A DNA stretch of 64,000 bases, from the NCBI RefSeq assembly GCF_000834015.1, contig NZ_JXQI01000063.1, forward strand, positions 1-64,000, given 5' to 3'. Position 1 is the first letter of the stretch, and each line of letters opens with the position of its first letter. Origin of the DNA: Prevotella pectinovora. GTDB taxonomy: Bacteria; Bacteroidota; Bacteroidia; Bacteroidales; Bacteroidaceae. Below, in pieces: positions 8,003 to 17,585 of this stretch. Both the position numbers and the translations under genes were made by a program. Below the pieces are notes generated by a model that was not told where the DNA came from, did no database searches, and saw only the letters and a list, made by a program, of their open reading frames with translations.

Positions 8003-9451
8003 TTACTGTTTGTCAAGCATCACAGCGAAGTAAGCCTTCTTTCCTGTTGGCGAAAATCCCTTGAGGATAAGCACAGGATCTTTGCTTGTAGAAGCGTCCT
8101 TGACTGCCTTCTGCAGGTCGTTGAGAGTCTTCATCGGTGTGTCGTTAGCCTGCTGGATTACGAAGCCTTTATAAACTGCCGCATCCTTGAGCGCTCCGCC
8201 GGTAACCTTTGTCACTACCAATCCGTAGCTGATGTTCAGATCTTTCTTCTCCTGTTCTGTCACAGGACGGAATGTTCCACCGAGAACATCCAGATCAGCG
8301 TCTTTCACAATGTTCGTGTTGCCCTGCTCGTTCTTGAGAGTGATGGTAGCGGTCTTTTTCTGCTTCTTGCGCAGATATGTCACGGTCACCTTATCGCCAG
8401 GGCGCTTGTTTGTGATATATTCCTGGAATTCGCTCATCTTGACCACCTTCTTGCCATCTACGGCTATGATCACGTCGCCTTCCTTGATTCCGGCCTCGGC
8501 TGCAGAGCCGTCCTCATCCACCTTGGCTACATATACTCCCTCCATGGTTCCGAGGTCTACCTCCTTGCCCTGTTCTTTCTGCGAGTCGAAATACTTGTTC
8601 ACGTCGATAGCTGAAACTCCGAGCACACCACGCTGCACAACTCCGTATTTCTTCAGGTCAGCCACTACTTTGTTCATGATAGTGGTAGGGATGGCAAATC
8701 CATAGCCGCTATAGCTTCCGGTCTGTGAGTAAAGCATGGCATTGATACCCACGAGCTCCCCACGTGTGTTTACCAATGCTCCGCCGGAGTTTCCAGAGTT
8801 GATGGCAGCGTCGGTCTGAATGAACGACTCTATGCCGTTGGCTCCGAGCGACCGCGCCTTGGCGCTTACGATTCCTGCTGTAACTGTGGAGTTAAGGTTG
8901 AAAGGATTTCCCACTGCAAGCACCCACTCTCCCACTTTCAGCTTGTCGCTGTCGCCTATAGGCATGGCTGGGAGGTTTGTGGCACTGATTTTTATAAGTG
9001 CGAGGTCTGTAGTCTTGTCCGTACCGATGATGCGGGCAGAATATTCTTTGTTGTCGTTGAGCGTCACGGTTAGTTCGTCAGCTCCATCCACCACGTGGTT
9101 GTTGGTCACGATATATCCGTCGGTAGATATGATGACTCCTGAACCGGAACCTTCTCTCTTTGGAGTCTGCACTTTTCTCTTCTGCGTGCCACCATTCCCA
9201 GGGTTTCCAAAGAAGCCGAATGGGTCGAAGAAGTCTCCGAAGGGATCAGACTGCACGTCAACGGTCTGCACTTTGCTATTCTGCAAGAAACGGATATGCA
9301 CCACAGATGGCAGAGCCTTCTCTGCTGCGTAAGTCAGGTCAACTGGTTGACTTGGAACTGCATTGACGCCCGCAAAAGCTGCTGTTGGCGTCGCAATGGT
9401 CAATGTAAGTGACATTGCAACCATCGCAATTCGATTAGATAGTTTTTTCAT
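8003..9451 (-). CDS. HtrA/Deg-type periplasmic serine protease
   Basis: The 482-residue protein has a signal peptide, a glycine/phenylalanine-rich loop (FGDFFDPFGFFGNPG) and a trypsin-like domain. The triad is His near 119 (TNNHVVDGA), Asp in TTDLALIKI and Ser in INSGNSGGALV. Two PDZ domains follow: the first is around KEGDVIIAVDGKKV, and the second is more divergent. This is the usual length and layout of DegQ/DegP family members, which degrade or refold damaged envelope proteins. It is monocistronic with its own terminator. The LA loop is long, as in DegP, but the sequence alone does not decide between DegP-like and DegQ-like. Confidence 0.92.
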   Translation of the reverse strand: MKKLSNRIAMVAMSLTLTIATPTAAFAGVNAVPSQPVDLTYAAEKALPSVVHIRFLQNSKVQTVDVQSDPFGDFFDPFGFFGNPGNGGTQKRKVQTPKREGSGSGVIISTDGYIVTNNHVVDGADELTVTLNDNKEYSARIIGTDKTTDLALIKISATNLPAMPIGDSDKLKVGEWVLAVGNPFNLNSTVTAGIVSAKARSLGANGIESFIQTDAAINSGNSGGALVNTRGELVGINAMLYSQTGSYSGYGFAIPTTIMNKVVADLKKYGVVQRGVLGVSAIDVNKYFDSQKEQGKEVDLGTMEGVYVAKVDEDGSAAEAGIKEGDVIIAVDGKKVVKMSEFQEYITNKRPGDKVTVTYLRKKQKKTATITLKNEQGNTNIVKDADLDVLGGTFRPVTEQEKKDLNISYGLVVTKVTGGALKDAAVYKGFVIQQANDTPMKTLNDLQKAVKDASTSKDPVLILKGFSPTGKKAYFAVMLDKQ

Positions 9452-9498
9452 TTCAAAATATCTTTATTGTTACACATTTCAGTTTGGTTTTCGGAGTG

Positions 9499-9506
9499 CA
9501 AATATA
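9499..9506 (-). promoter_or_regulatory. -7 box of the HtrA promoter
   Basis: The minus strand reads TATATTTG, 48 bases before the HtrA ATG. No -33 TTTG is found at 19-20 bases, which may indicate weak or factor-dependent expression. In 9507-9730 I see no gene or other clear element. Confidence 0.45.
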
Positions 9507-9730
9507 GACGCAACAAATGTAAAACTGCCATAATGTCTCATACTTTTCTTCTCTTTTAACAATCAATCTGTAAGCGTTAACGGCTCTTAGCGTGACATGT
9601 TCGTTTTTTTACTTTTGTTTAACCCATACGTTATAATGGCATATTGAGGTAAGCGTGAATCTCTCATCAGGCTCAACGGAAGAACGTCTAAAGCTAAATG
9701 ACAGGAATGAGGTTACGGAATAAAAGAAAT

Positions 9731-9779
9731 CCATCCGCCCGATGCAGCCTACGGATACATAGCCTACATGAGCGGATGG
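9731..9779 (-). terminator. Hairpin after the peptide transporter gene
   Basis: CCATCCGC (9731-9738) pairs with GCGGATGG (9772-9779) around a 33-base loop. On the minus strand it is followed by a T-rich stretch (ATTTCTTTTATTCC). It lies about 70 bases past the transporter stop. Confidence 0.5.
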
Positions 9780-9847
9780 ACCGGAATGTTATTTGTTTAT
9801 ATTGTGCTTTTATTCCAATAAATTTCTGTGAGGAATTTTATTCTTGC

Positions 9848-11377
9848 TTATGAAACTTTGTTGAGTTTCTTGATGATAGAGAAGATGAAGAGTGCCGAAA
9901 CGAGACAGATGCCTGCAAGAACTCCCCAGATAGTCACGAGGTTGAAGTTCATGCCCCACATGATGCCAGGCACCATAACGAGCTGGTTTCCGATAGCAGT
10001 AGCACCGAACCAGAGACCCATCATCAAACCTGCATATTTTGGAGGAGCAACCTTCGACACGAACGAGATACCGATTGGCGAAAGAAGGAGCTCTGCAAAT
10101 GTCAGAATGAGATAAGTAGAGATGAGCACGTTTGCGCTTACTCGTGCGCCTTCCGTAGCTGCGTTGCCCTGTGTGAGCGGAAGTTCAAGACCCATTGAGC
10201 ATACTGCCATCCACACGAATCCGAGAGCTGCAACGAGCATACCGAGACCGATTTTCTCTGGTGATGTTGGTTCTTTGCCCTTCTTGTTGAGCCATGAGAA
10301 GAGAGCCACGCTTACTGGTGTAAGAGCCACCACATAGCAAGGGTTGAACTGCTGGAAGATAGGAGCCTCAATGTCTACGTGGCTGTCGAGTGTGGTATAC
10401 TTGTAGAAGAGGAAAGCTATGGCAGCGAGGATAACTCCGAATGCGATGCCCTTGCCCTTGCCGGTCTTGCTCTGTGCAAGAGCGAAGCTTCCGTAAACCA
10501 CAAAGATACAAGCCACGAGGTTTGTCACGTCGAACGCCATAGACTGCAGACCTTCAGAAGTCTTCTGTGTGAAGTCACGTGCGAAGAGTGTCAGCGTGTT
10601 TCCGTTCTGATGGAACGCCATCCAGAAGAAGATAACGACTGCGAAGACGAGACACAGACAAACGATGCGCTCCTTTGTCTCAGCCTGAGAGAGTTCCTTG
10701 ACTTCTGCCTTTGCTGCCGGATCATCCGACTTGGCCTTTGTCTCGTTTGCAAGAACGTGCTTGTATGTAGAGCTGAAAGCATAATAGATTGCTATACTGA
10801 GGATGAGCGAAGCACAAGCCACGGCGAAAGCGAAGTGGTAAGAATCAGCCTCAGAAACGCCCAGACTCATCTGCGCCCACTTCATGATCTTGATGGCAGC
10901 AGTAGGTGCAAACATAGCGCCGATGTTGATTGCCATATAGAAAAGTGAGAAACCGGAGTCGCGGTTGCTGGCAAACTGTGGCTCGTCGTAAAGACGACCT
11001 ACCATTACCTGTAGGTTTCCTTTGAACAGACCTGTTCCCAATGCGATGAGGATGAGGGAGATTCCCATGGCAGCAATTGCCACGCTGTCTTTGCCGAGAG
11101 GTAGTGAGAGCACGAGATATCCGATGAACATGATGAAGATACCTGTGGTTACCATTTTTCCGAATCCGAACTTGTCGGCAGCTATACCTCCGATAATCGG
11201 GAGGAAGTAGACCATCATCAGGAATGTTGAGTAGATGGTACTTGCCACTCCGGTCTGGAATCCGAAGTTGGCCTGCAAATAGAGTAAGAACACGGCGAGC
11301 ATAGTGTAGTATCCGAAACGCTCACCTGTGTTTGCCAAGGCTAATGCCCACAAACCTTTTGGTTGATTTTCAAACAT
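9848..11377 (-). CDS. POT family proton-coupled peptide transporter
   Basis: The 509-residue integral membrane protein opens with WALALANTGERFGYYTMLAV, which carries the ExxER-like motif of proton-dependent oligopeptide transporters. About 12-14 hydrophobic segments follow, with a long charged cytoplasmic loop near residues 205-230 (KAKSDDPAAKAEVKELSQAE). It should import di- and tripeptides with protons across the inner membrane. Prevotella prefers peptides as a nitrogen source, so together with the DPP IV gene it suggests a peptide-use pathway. It is monocistronic, and the 170 bases upstream show no clear promoter. Confidence 0.9.
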   Translation of the reverse strand: MFENQPKGLWALALANTGERFGYYTMLAVFLLYLQANFGFQTGVASTIYSTFLMMVYFLPIIGGIAADKFGFGKMVTTGIFIMFIGYLVLSLPLGKDSVAIAAMGISLILIALGTGLFKGNLQVMVGRLYDEPQFASNRDSGFSLFYMAINIGAMFAPTAAIKIMKWAQMSLGVSEADSYHFAFAVACASLILSIAIYYAFSSTYKHVLANETKAKSDDPAAKAEVKELSQAETKERIVCLCLVFAVVIFFWMAFHQNGNTLTLFARDFTQKTSEGLQSMAFDVTNLVACIFVVYGSFALAQSKTGKGKGIAFGVILAAIAFLFYKYTTLDSHVDIEAPIFQQFNPCYVVALTPVSVALFSWLNKKGKEPTSPEKIGLGMLVAALGFVWMAVCSMGLELPLTQGNAATEGARVSANVLISTYLILTFAELLLSPIGISFVSKVAPPKYAGLMMGLWFGATAIGNQLVMVPGIMWGMNFNLVTIWGVLAGICLVSALFIFSIIKKLNKVS

Positions 11378-11548
11378 AATTGTGTTTTTTTTATAGTTAA
11401 TAGTTAATAATGTTTCTTGGTTAACCTTTCCGCCCGGCTGCTTCCCGTCGTCTGAGCTGTTTTACCGTTGTTTAGGCAGCCTTACCGCCACCTCGACAGC
11501 ATTCTGCCGCTTCTGCAGTCTTGCGTCGCGACCGAACGGCTATCTGCT

Positions 11549-12295
11549 TCACTTCGTGAGGTCGAAGAGGTAAGTGAGCTTCACTACGATGTTTCCGAAG
11601 TTCGACTTTCCGAAGTAGTCTTTTTTCGAGTCTCCGTAGATGTTGCCGAGTCCGTAATAGTATCTTCCTTCCAGCTGAAGGTGTCCCGCCTTGGGGTGCG
11701 AGTATTCCATTCCGAGTCCGGCAGCTATTCCATAGTCGAATTTATTTTCCACGGGCATGGTCTCCTGCGCCACCGTCCTGTTTGCACGGTCTTGCAGATT
11801 AGGTGCCGAGAGGTCGTAGCTTGCTTCTGTAGACTCGCTGAGCCAGATCCCCACCTGTGGTCCTGCCTGGAAGAAGAACTGCATTCCTTTCTTTTCCTTT
11901 CCCCATGCCAGATGTGCGAACACGGGAATTTGTATATAGTTTATGGTGCGCGAGTATTCCTCTGCCGCTCCTGTCTGCGGGTTTATCACGGGAGCATCGT
12001 TGAGATCGAGTATGTCTTCCTTCCACCCTATCTTGGCGTAGTTTACTTCTGCCTGCACCGAGCAGATGGTGTTGAAATATTTCTCACACACATAGCGGAA
12101 TGCTAATCCTCCCATCATTCCGCCATACATTTTCTGGTTTACCTTTGGCGTGAATCCAACGTTGCTCATCACGTATCCTCCTCCGGCTCCTATGCTGAAC
12201 ACGCTTCGATGCTCTCCCACCTGTGCCATTGTGCCTACGGGGATCAGCAGCGTCATAAAAAGTGCCACGGCGAGAATTCTTGTCATTCTGTTCAT
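11549..12295 (-). CDS. Outer-membrane beta-barrel protein, PorT-like family
   Basis: The protein has 248 residues with a signal peptide ending at TMAQ. It shows the alternating pattern of an eight-stranded barrel (FSIGAGGGYVMSNVGF, LAFRYVCEKYF, HLQLEGRYYYGLGN) and ends in VVKLTYLFDL, an amphipathic terminal strand. This resembles the outer membrane beta-barrel (OMP_b-brl_2) proteins often annotated PorT family in Bacteroidetes. It is 45 bases downstream of the LysM/binding-protein gene and probably shares its promoter. Function is not known; PorT itself acts in T9SS, but this small barrel need not do so. Confidence 0.75.
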   Translation of the reverse strand: MNRMTRILAVALFMTLLIPVGTMAQVGEHRSVFSIGAGGGYVMSNVGFTPKVNQKMYGGMMGGLAFRYVCEKYFNTICSVQAEVNYAKIGWKEDILDLNDAPVINPQTGAAEEYSRTINYIQIPVFAHLAWGKEKKGMQFFFQAGPQVGIWLSESTEASYDLSAPNLQDRANRTVAQETMPVENKFDYGIAAGLGMEYSHPKAGHLQLEGRYYYGLGNIYGDSKKDYFGKSNFGNIVVKLTYLFDLTK

Positions 12296-12340
12296 CTGTC
12301 TTTTTGTCCTTTTGCCGTCGCCACGGCTTGTGGCGGCGTG

Positions 12341-13687
12341 TCAATAATTGATTATGGATATTGAGTGGTTCGTGTTGTAGTGAACGAAGCTCAGCGCCAC
12401 GTTCTGCATTCCTGCTGCCTGGCTTCCCGCCTTCTTGAAATGCAGCTGAGTCTGCAGCACATTGCTGTCGGCCTCTGTCCCGAGGAACTGTCTGCCCTTC
12501 TTGCTTATTCCTCTGATGAAGAAGAGAGCGTGGTCGTGTCCTGTTATAGCGAACCGTGGCTGGTAATCCATCAGGCTCTGGTCGAATTTCAGTCTGTATT
12601 CCCTCTCGAATGCCTGTGTGGATGATGAGAGTGGGTTATAATAGAAATGTGTGGGTATGTATGTGTCATACTTGCAGAACTTGTCGAGATTGTATTTTGC
12701 ATACATAAGCCAGTCTGTATATCCGAAGAGTGAGATTTTCACTCCAGGCTGGTCCATCTTCAGCTGGTCGAGCTTTGCTATCACTGTGTTCAGCTCGGGC
12801 GAGCGTCCTGTGTTGAGCACAACCACGTTTGGTTTCTGCCTGCTGAATGCCTTGCTGAAATATTCCCCGCTGTTTGAGAGGTTTGTGATGCTGCATGTCA
12901 TTCCCTTTTCTGCGAGCGCCATTCTGAGCGCCATGGTGAATACTCCCTTGTCGCTCTTGGCGTCGTTGCAGTCCACCACCACCACGTGTGACCCTTGGAA
13001 GCGCTCGATGAAATACTTCACCGTCTGCTGTGCGAAGAACTGCGGCGACTGGTATACCTGGAACACGTTCGGGTTTTTCTCCACCTCGTTTCCTGTTATG
13101 GAGAATGGTATCACCATCTTTATGCCGTGCTGCTTGGCGAAAGCCGCCAGCGGCGCAACCTGTGCGGAGTATAGCGGACCGAAAATCACGTCACACCTGT
13201 CGGCACCCTCCTTGGCGAGTGTCTGGCTGATGTTGGCGTCGATGGGCACGTTCCATGCCATGACTTCCACGTTCTGCCCGGCCTTCTTCAGCTCGTCGCA
13301 TCCCATGAGGAATCCTCTGTAGTATTCTATCATGCGCCTTCCATCGCCGTCCACGTTGTGAAGCGGCAGCATAATGCCCACCCTCACTGTCTTGTCGTCC
13401 TTTGCCTTCTGCGAAGCGGCAGGTTTCTGCGTGGCTTCAGGCTTCTGCCCGTCGGGATATGGTATGAAGATATAGTCGCCTTTCTTCAGTTCGTAGCCCA
13501 CCGCATTCATGTCGGGGTTGGCTTTTATGAGCTGGTCCACGGTGATTTCATACCTACGCGCGATCCCGAAGAGGGTTTCCCCTTTCTTCACTTTATGCAT
13601 CTCGCGGTAGTTCTGCTGCTGCGCCTCTGCCACGACGGCAAAGAGCAACATAACCAGCAACATGGAAAATCTGAACAAACTTTTCAT
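12341..13687 (-). CDS. LysM domain fused to a periplasmic-binding-like domain
   Basis: The 448-residue secreted protein has a signal peptide ending at AEAQ. One LysM domain (MHKVKKGETLFGIARRYEIT, then IKANPDMN) should hold it to peptidoglycan. A type 1 periplasmic-binding fold like the amino-acid ABC receptors begins near residue 100 (VRVGIMLPLHNVDGDGRRM) and continues through DVIFGPLYSAQVAPLA. No transporter genes are nearby. In Bacteroidetes such LysM-binding-fold proteins are common and probably have an envelope role rather than nutrient uptake. It is co-transcribed with the outer-membrane barrel gene downstream and has a good promoter 28 bases before its ATG. Confidence 0.82.
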   Translation of the reverse strand: MKSLFRFSMLLVMLLFAVVAEAQQQNYREMHKVKKGETLFGIARRYEITVDQLIKANPDMNAVGYELKKGDYIFIPYPDGQKPEATQKPAASQKAKDDKTVRVGIMLPLHNVDGDGRRMIEYYRGFLMGCDELKKAGQNVEVMAWNVPIDANISQTLAKEGADRCDVIFGPLYSAQVAPLAAFAKQHGIKMVIPFSITGNEVEKNPNVFQVYQSPQFFAQQTVKYFIERFQGSHVVVVDCNDAKSDKGVFTMALRMALAEKGMTCSITNLSNSGEYFSKAFSRQKPNVVVLNTGRSPELNTVIAKLDQLKMDQPGVKISLFGYTDWLMYAKYNLDKFCKYDTYIPTHFYYNPLSSSTQAFEREYRLKFDQSLMDYQPRFAITGHDHALFFIRGISKKGRQFLGTEADSNVLQTQLHFKKAGSQAAGMQNVALSFVHYNTNHSISIINY

Positions 13688-13714
13688 TTTATTTTCAAAT
13701 CATTTATTTGGGCA

Positions 13715-13746
13715 CAAAGATAAGTTGAAAAATCCAAACTCACAAA
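13715..13746 (-). promoter_or_regulatory. Promoter of the LysM/barrel unit, TTTG-N20-TATCTTTG
   Basis: On the minus strand TTTG (complement of 13743-13746) precedes TATCTTTG (complement of 13715-13722) by 20 bases. It lies 28 bases before the ATG at 13687, back to back with the uvrA-unit promoter. Confidence 0.68.
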
Positions 13747-13764
13747 TAATATCTTTTCTATTAT

Positions 13765-13796
13765 TTTGCAGGACAAAGAAAAAAGCCGTATTTTTG
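13765..13796 (+). promoter_or_regulatory. Promoter of the secreted-protein/uvrA unit, TTTG-N20-TATTTTTG
   Basis: TTTG at 13765-13768 and TATTTTTG at 13789-13796 are separated by 20 bases. Transcription would begin only about 10 bases before the ATG at 13814. That favours 13814 over an in-frame start at 13766, which would lie inside the promoter. Confidence 0.68.
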
Positions 13797-13813
13797 CAAA
13801 AATAGTTATTAGC

Positions 13814-14545
13814 ATGACAACGACAAGACAAATATTAGCATTCTTATCACTGTTCCTGTTCGCCGGCAACGCCTTCGCCGACGACGAGACCCCGGTCATC
13901 AACCCCACAGCCACCTACACGAGCGTGGACGGCGAAGTGACCGAAAGCGCCGAGATGTCAGGCCAGGCCCCGCTCAAGGGCTATTTCCAAGCCAACGCCA
14001 GCAACGTGGGCGACTACACCGCCACCTACGAGTGGCGCTTCACCCGCGAGGGCTCTGCAGAACCTTATCTCACAAGGTATGAGGAGAACACGGAATACAC
14101 TTTCACCAAGGCTGGCAGCCACAGCATAGTGCTCTACGCCACCTTCACCAAGGGCAACGACGTGATACAATACGGACAAGAATACTGGAGCGAGCAGCAG
14201 CCGCTGCGCGTCACCATCAGCGAAAGCAAGCTGGAAATGCCCAACGCCTTCTCACCCAACGGCGACGGCATAAACGACATCTACAAGGCGAAAGACGGCT
14301 ACCAGTCGCTCACCGAATTCCACGCCTACATCTTCAACCGCTGGGGGCAGAAGCTCTATGAATGGACCAACCCCGCCGACGGATGGGACGGCAAATACAA
14401 AGGCAAGGACGTGGCACAGGGCGTGTACTATGTGCTCGTGAAAGCTAAGGGCGCCGACGGCAAGACCTATAATATAAAGAGAGACGTGAACCTGCTCAGA
14501 GGCTACACCGAAGGCACCAACACGGGAGGAGGAACCGCCAGATGA
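13814..14545 (+). CDS. Secreted protein with gliding-type (CHU_C/T9SS type B) C-terminal domain
   Basis: From the ATG at 13814 the protein has 243 residues and a signal peptide ending near NAFAD. The middle holds a PKD-like or Ig-like section ([20 protein letters not shown]). The C-terminal 85 residues are the gliding-motility-associated domain: [16 protein letters not shown], then [31 protein letters not shown] and VNLLR. That domain is a type B sorting signal for T9SS, so the protein is probably exported to the surface. The stop overlaps the uvrA start in an ATGA, so the two are translated as a pair. Confidence 0.85.
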   Translation: MTTTRQILAFLSLFLFAGNAFADDETPVINPTATYTSVDGEVTESAEMSGQAPLKGYFQANASNVGDYTATYEWRFTREGSAEPYLTRYEENTEYTFTKAGSHSIVLYATFTKGNDVIQYGQEYWSEQQPLRVTISESKLEMPNAFSPNGDGINDIYKAKDGYQSLTEFHAYIFNRWGQKLYEWTNPADGWDGKYKGKDVAQGVYYVLVKAKGADGKTYNIKRDVNLLRGYTEGTNTGGGTAR

Positions 14546-17382
14546 AAAGAGAAGACGACAAGATATGCGTCTGGGGAGCCAGGGTGCACAATCTGAAAAA
14601 CATCGACGTGGAAATCCCAAGCCATAGCCTCACCGTGATAACAGGAATGAGCGGCTCAGGAAAATCATCACTCGCCTTCGACACAATCTTCGCCGAAGGG
14701 CAGAGGCGCTACGTGGAAACATTCTCTGCCTATGCCCGTAACTTTCTGGGCGGACTGGAGCGCCCAGACGTGGACAAGATAACGGGTCTGAGCCCCGTAA
14801 TAAGCATAGAGCAGAAGACCACCAACAAGAACCCACGGTCAACTGTGGGCACCACCACCGAAATCTATGATTTTCTGCGACTGCTCTACGCCCGAGCCGG
14901 CACAGCCTACAGCTACGTGACAGGCGAAAAAATGGTCAGATACACAGAGGAAGAGGTTATCAGAATGATACTCACCGCCTATGAGGGCAAGCGAATCTTT
15001 ATCCTCGCCCCGCTGGTGAGAAACAGGAAGGGACACTACCGCGAACTCTTCGAGAGTATGCTCAAGAAGGGGTACCTCTACGTGCACGTGGACGGACAGG
15101 TCATGGAGATAAAGAGCGGAATGAAGCTCGACAGATACAAAAACCACAACATTGAAGTGGTTGTGGACAAGCTACAGGCAAGGGAAAAAGACCAGGAACG
15201 GCTGCGCAAGAGCGTACAGACAGCAATGAGGCAGGGCGACGGACTGCTCATGATAATGGACAAGGACACGGGCGAGGCGAAATACTACAGCAAGAGGCTC
15301 ATGTGCCCCACATCAGGAATAGCCTACAACGACCCGGCACCTAACAAATTCTCGTTCAACTCCCCCGAAGGAGCATGCCCCCGATGCAAGGGACTGGGCA
15401 CGGTGAACGAGATTGACCTCGCGAAGATAATCCCAGACACCTCGCTCTCGATACACGAGGGAGCCATACTACCACTCGGAAAATACAAGAACCAGATGAT
15501 ATTCTGGCAGATAGACGCCATACTCGACGACTACGGGTTCTCGCTCAAGACACCAGTGGCGGAACTGCCCGACGACGCTCTCAACGACATACTCTACGGC
15601 AAGCTCGAGAAGATAAGGATAAAGAAAGAGGTGGTACACACAACGAGCGACTATTTTGTCAGCTTCGACGGAGTGGTGAAATACCTTCAGGCAGCCATCC
15701 AGGGCGACGACAGCAAGGAAGCGCAGAAATGGGCAGAACAGTTCATGAGCGTAAAGACCTGTCCCGAATGCCACGGCGGACGGCTCAATAAGGAATCGCT
15801 CTCCTACCGTATTTACGACAAGAACATCTCGCAGGTGGCAGAACTCGACATCAGGCAGCTCTACCAGTGGCTCGATGAAGCCGAAGCCCACCTCGACCAC
15901 AAAAACAGGCAGATAGCTGCAGAAATACTAAAGGAGATAAGGACCAGAATACGATTCATACTCGATGTGGGACTGGAATACCTCGCCCTCAACCGCCAGT
16001 CGATGTCGCTCTCCGGAGGCGAAAGCCAACGCATAAGGCTAGCCACACAGATTGGCTCACAGCTCGTCAACGTGCTCTACATCCTCGACGAGCCGAGCAT
16101 CGGACTCCATCAGCGCGACAACGAAAAGCTCATCACCTCGCTGAAAAACTTGCGAGACATCGGCAACACGGTGATAGTGGTAGAACACGACAAGGACATG
16201 ATGCTCAACGCCGACTATATCGTGGACATTGGACCGGGAGCCGGACGCAAGGGTGGCAAGCTCGTATTCCAAGGCACACCACAGGAGATGCTCCGCCAGC
16301 ACACCGTGACGAGCGACTACCTCAACGGCACCAAGAGCATCCCCGTGCCCCAAGAGTGCCGACCGGGCAACGGATCCCATATCATCATACACGGCGCCAA
16401 GGGCAACAACCTGAAGAACGTGGACGTTGACTTCCCCTTGGGCAAACTGATCGTAGTAACGGGAGTGAGCGGCAGCGGAAAATCCACACTCATAAACGAG
16501 ACTCTCCAGCCCATTCTCAGCCAACACTTCTACCGCTCGCTCAAAGAACCTATGCCCTACGACAGCATAGAGGGAATGGAACACCTCGACAAAGTGGTCA
16601 ACGTGGACCAGTCGCCTATAGGACGCACGCCACGCTCAAACCCCGCCACATACACGGGAGTGTTCAGCGACATCAGGGCGATGTTCGTAAACCTACCCGA
16701 AGCCAAAATCAGAGGCTACAAGCCCGGACGCTTCTCCTTCAACGTAAAGGGCGGACGCTGCGAAGCCTGCGGTGGCAACGGATACAAGACAATAGAGATG
16801 AATTTCCTGCCCGATGTGATGGTGCCCTGTGAGGTGTGCCATGGCAAACGCTACAACCGCGAGACGCTCGAAGTGAGATACAAGGGGAAGAGCATCGCCG
16901 ACGTGCTCGACATGACCGTAAACCAGGCAGTGGAATTCTTCGAAAACGTGCCCGACATACTGCGCAAGATAAAGACCATACAAGACGTGGGACTAGGATA
17001 CATCAAGCTCGGACAGCCCTCCACCACACTCAGCGGCGGAGAATGCCAGCGCATGAAGCTCGCCACCGAACTGAGCAAACGCGACACGGGCAAAACGATG
17101 TATATCCTCGACGAGCCCACCACGGGACTCCACTTCGAAGACATCCGCATACTGATGAACGTGCTGGAGCGGCTCGTAGACAAAGGTAACACCGTGATTA
17201 TCATAGAGCACAACCTCGACGTTATAAAGCTCGCCGACCACATCATAGACATGGGACCCGAGGGCGGCAGCGGCGGCGGCAACGTGATGACGACCGGCAC
17301 TCCCGAAGAGGTGGCTCGCTCAGGCAAGGGCTACACATGGCGATTTATAAAGCAGGAGCTTGAAGCAAGCCACAATCCATAA
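14542..17382 (+). CDS. uvrA: UvrA, excinuclease ABC subunit A
   Basis: The 946-residue protein has two ABC ATPase halves. Walker A motifs are GMSGSGKSS near residue 33 and GVSGSGKST near 645. Signatures are [14 protein letters not shown] and [14 protein letters not shown], each followed by a Walker B (ILDEPS, ILDEPT). Zinc-binding cysteines occur in CPRCKGLG and CPECHGGR in the first half, and in CEACGGNGY with [10 protein letters not shown] in the second. UvrA recognises DNA damage and loads UvrB for nucleotide excision repair. The start overlaps the upstream secreted-protein gene by 4 bases and is preceded by a purine-rich GGAGGAGG, a strong ribosome-binding sequence inside that gene. Confidence 0.95.
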   Translation: MKREDDKICVWGARVHNLKNIDVEIPSHSLTVITGMSGSGKSSLAFDTIFAEGQRRYVETFSAYARNFLGGLERPDVDKITGLSPVISIEQKTTNKNPRSTVGTTTEIYDFLRLLYARAGTAYSYVTGEKMVRYTEEEVIRMILTAYEGKRIFILAPLVRNRKGHYRELFESMLKKGYLYVHVDGQVMEIKSGMKLDRYKNHNIEVVVDKLQAREKDQERLRKSVQTAMRQGDGLLMIMDKDTGEAKYYSKRLMCPTSGIAYNDPAPNKFSFNSPEGACPRCKGLGTVNEIDLAKIIPDTSLSIHEGAILPLGKYKNQMIFWQIDAILDDYGFSLKTPVAELPDDALNDILYGKLEKIRIKKEVVHTTSDYFVSFDGVVKYLQAAIQGDDSKEAQKWAEQFMSVKTCPECHGGRLNKESLSYRIYDKNISQVAELDIRQLYQWLDEAEAHLDHKNRQIAAEILKEIRTRIRFILDVGLEYLALNRQSMSLSGGESQRIRLATQIGSQLVNVLYILDEPSIGLHQRDNEKLITSLKNLRDIGNTVIVVEHDKDMMLNADYIVDIGPGAGRKGGKLVFQGTPQEMLRQHTVTSDYLNGTKSIPVPQECRPGNGSHIIIHGAKGNNLKNVDVDFPLGKLIVVTGVSGSGKSTLINETLQPILSQHFYRSLKEPMPYDSIEGMEHLDKVVNVDQSPIGRTPRSNPATYTGVFSDIRAMFVNLPEAKIRGYKPGRFSFNVKGGRCEACGGNGYKTIEMNFLPDVMVPCEVCHGKRYNRETLEVRYKGKSIADVLDMTVNQAVEFFENVPDILRKIKTIQDVGLGYIKLGQPSTTLSGGECQRMKLATELSKRDTGKTMYILDEPTTGLHFEDIRILMNVLERLVDKGNTVIIIEHNLDVIKLADHIIDMGPEGGSGGGNVMTTGTPEEVARSGKGYTWRFIKQELEASHNP

Positions 17383-17465
17383 TCTCGGTTGGGTTCTTTC
17401 CGTTTATTAGACACTACAGGAAATGCATCCTCGCGAAAAGATATTATCATAATTACCAACAAAGA

Positions 17466-17541
17466 AACTCCCCCGAATGGAAGAGAGAAAGGCCGAATCA
17501 AAAAGTTTTGAATTGCCAATCACTCGCCATTCGGGGGAGTT
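17466..17541. terminator. Long-stem terminator between uvrA and the T9SS cargo gene
   Basis: AACTCCCCCGAATGG (17466-17480) pairs perfectly with CCATTCGGGGGAGTT (17527-17541) around a 46-base loop. It lies between two convergent genes, 84 bases past the uvrA stop and 45 bases past the cargo gene stop, and may serve both. Confidence 0.6.
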
Positions 17542-17585
17542 GTCGTTTCCTTCCTTTCCGGAAGGAATGCATGTTTTTTGAGTTT

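Noticed and set aside
8232..9332. Long open frames antisense to the HtrA gene, and similar ones antisense to uvrA, rpoD and others
   Set aside because: They mirror the real genes' codon structure, have no recognised domains and no ribosome sites.
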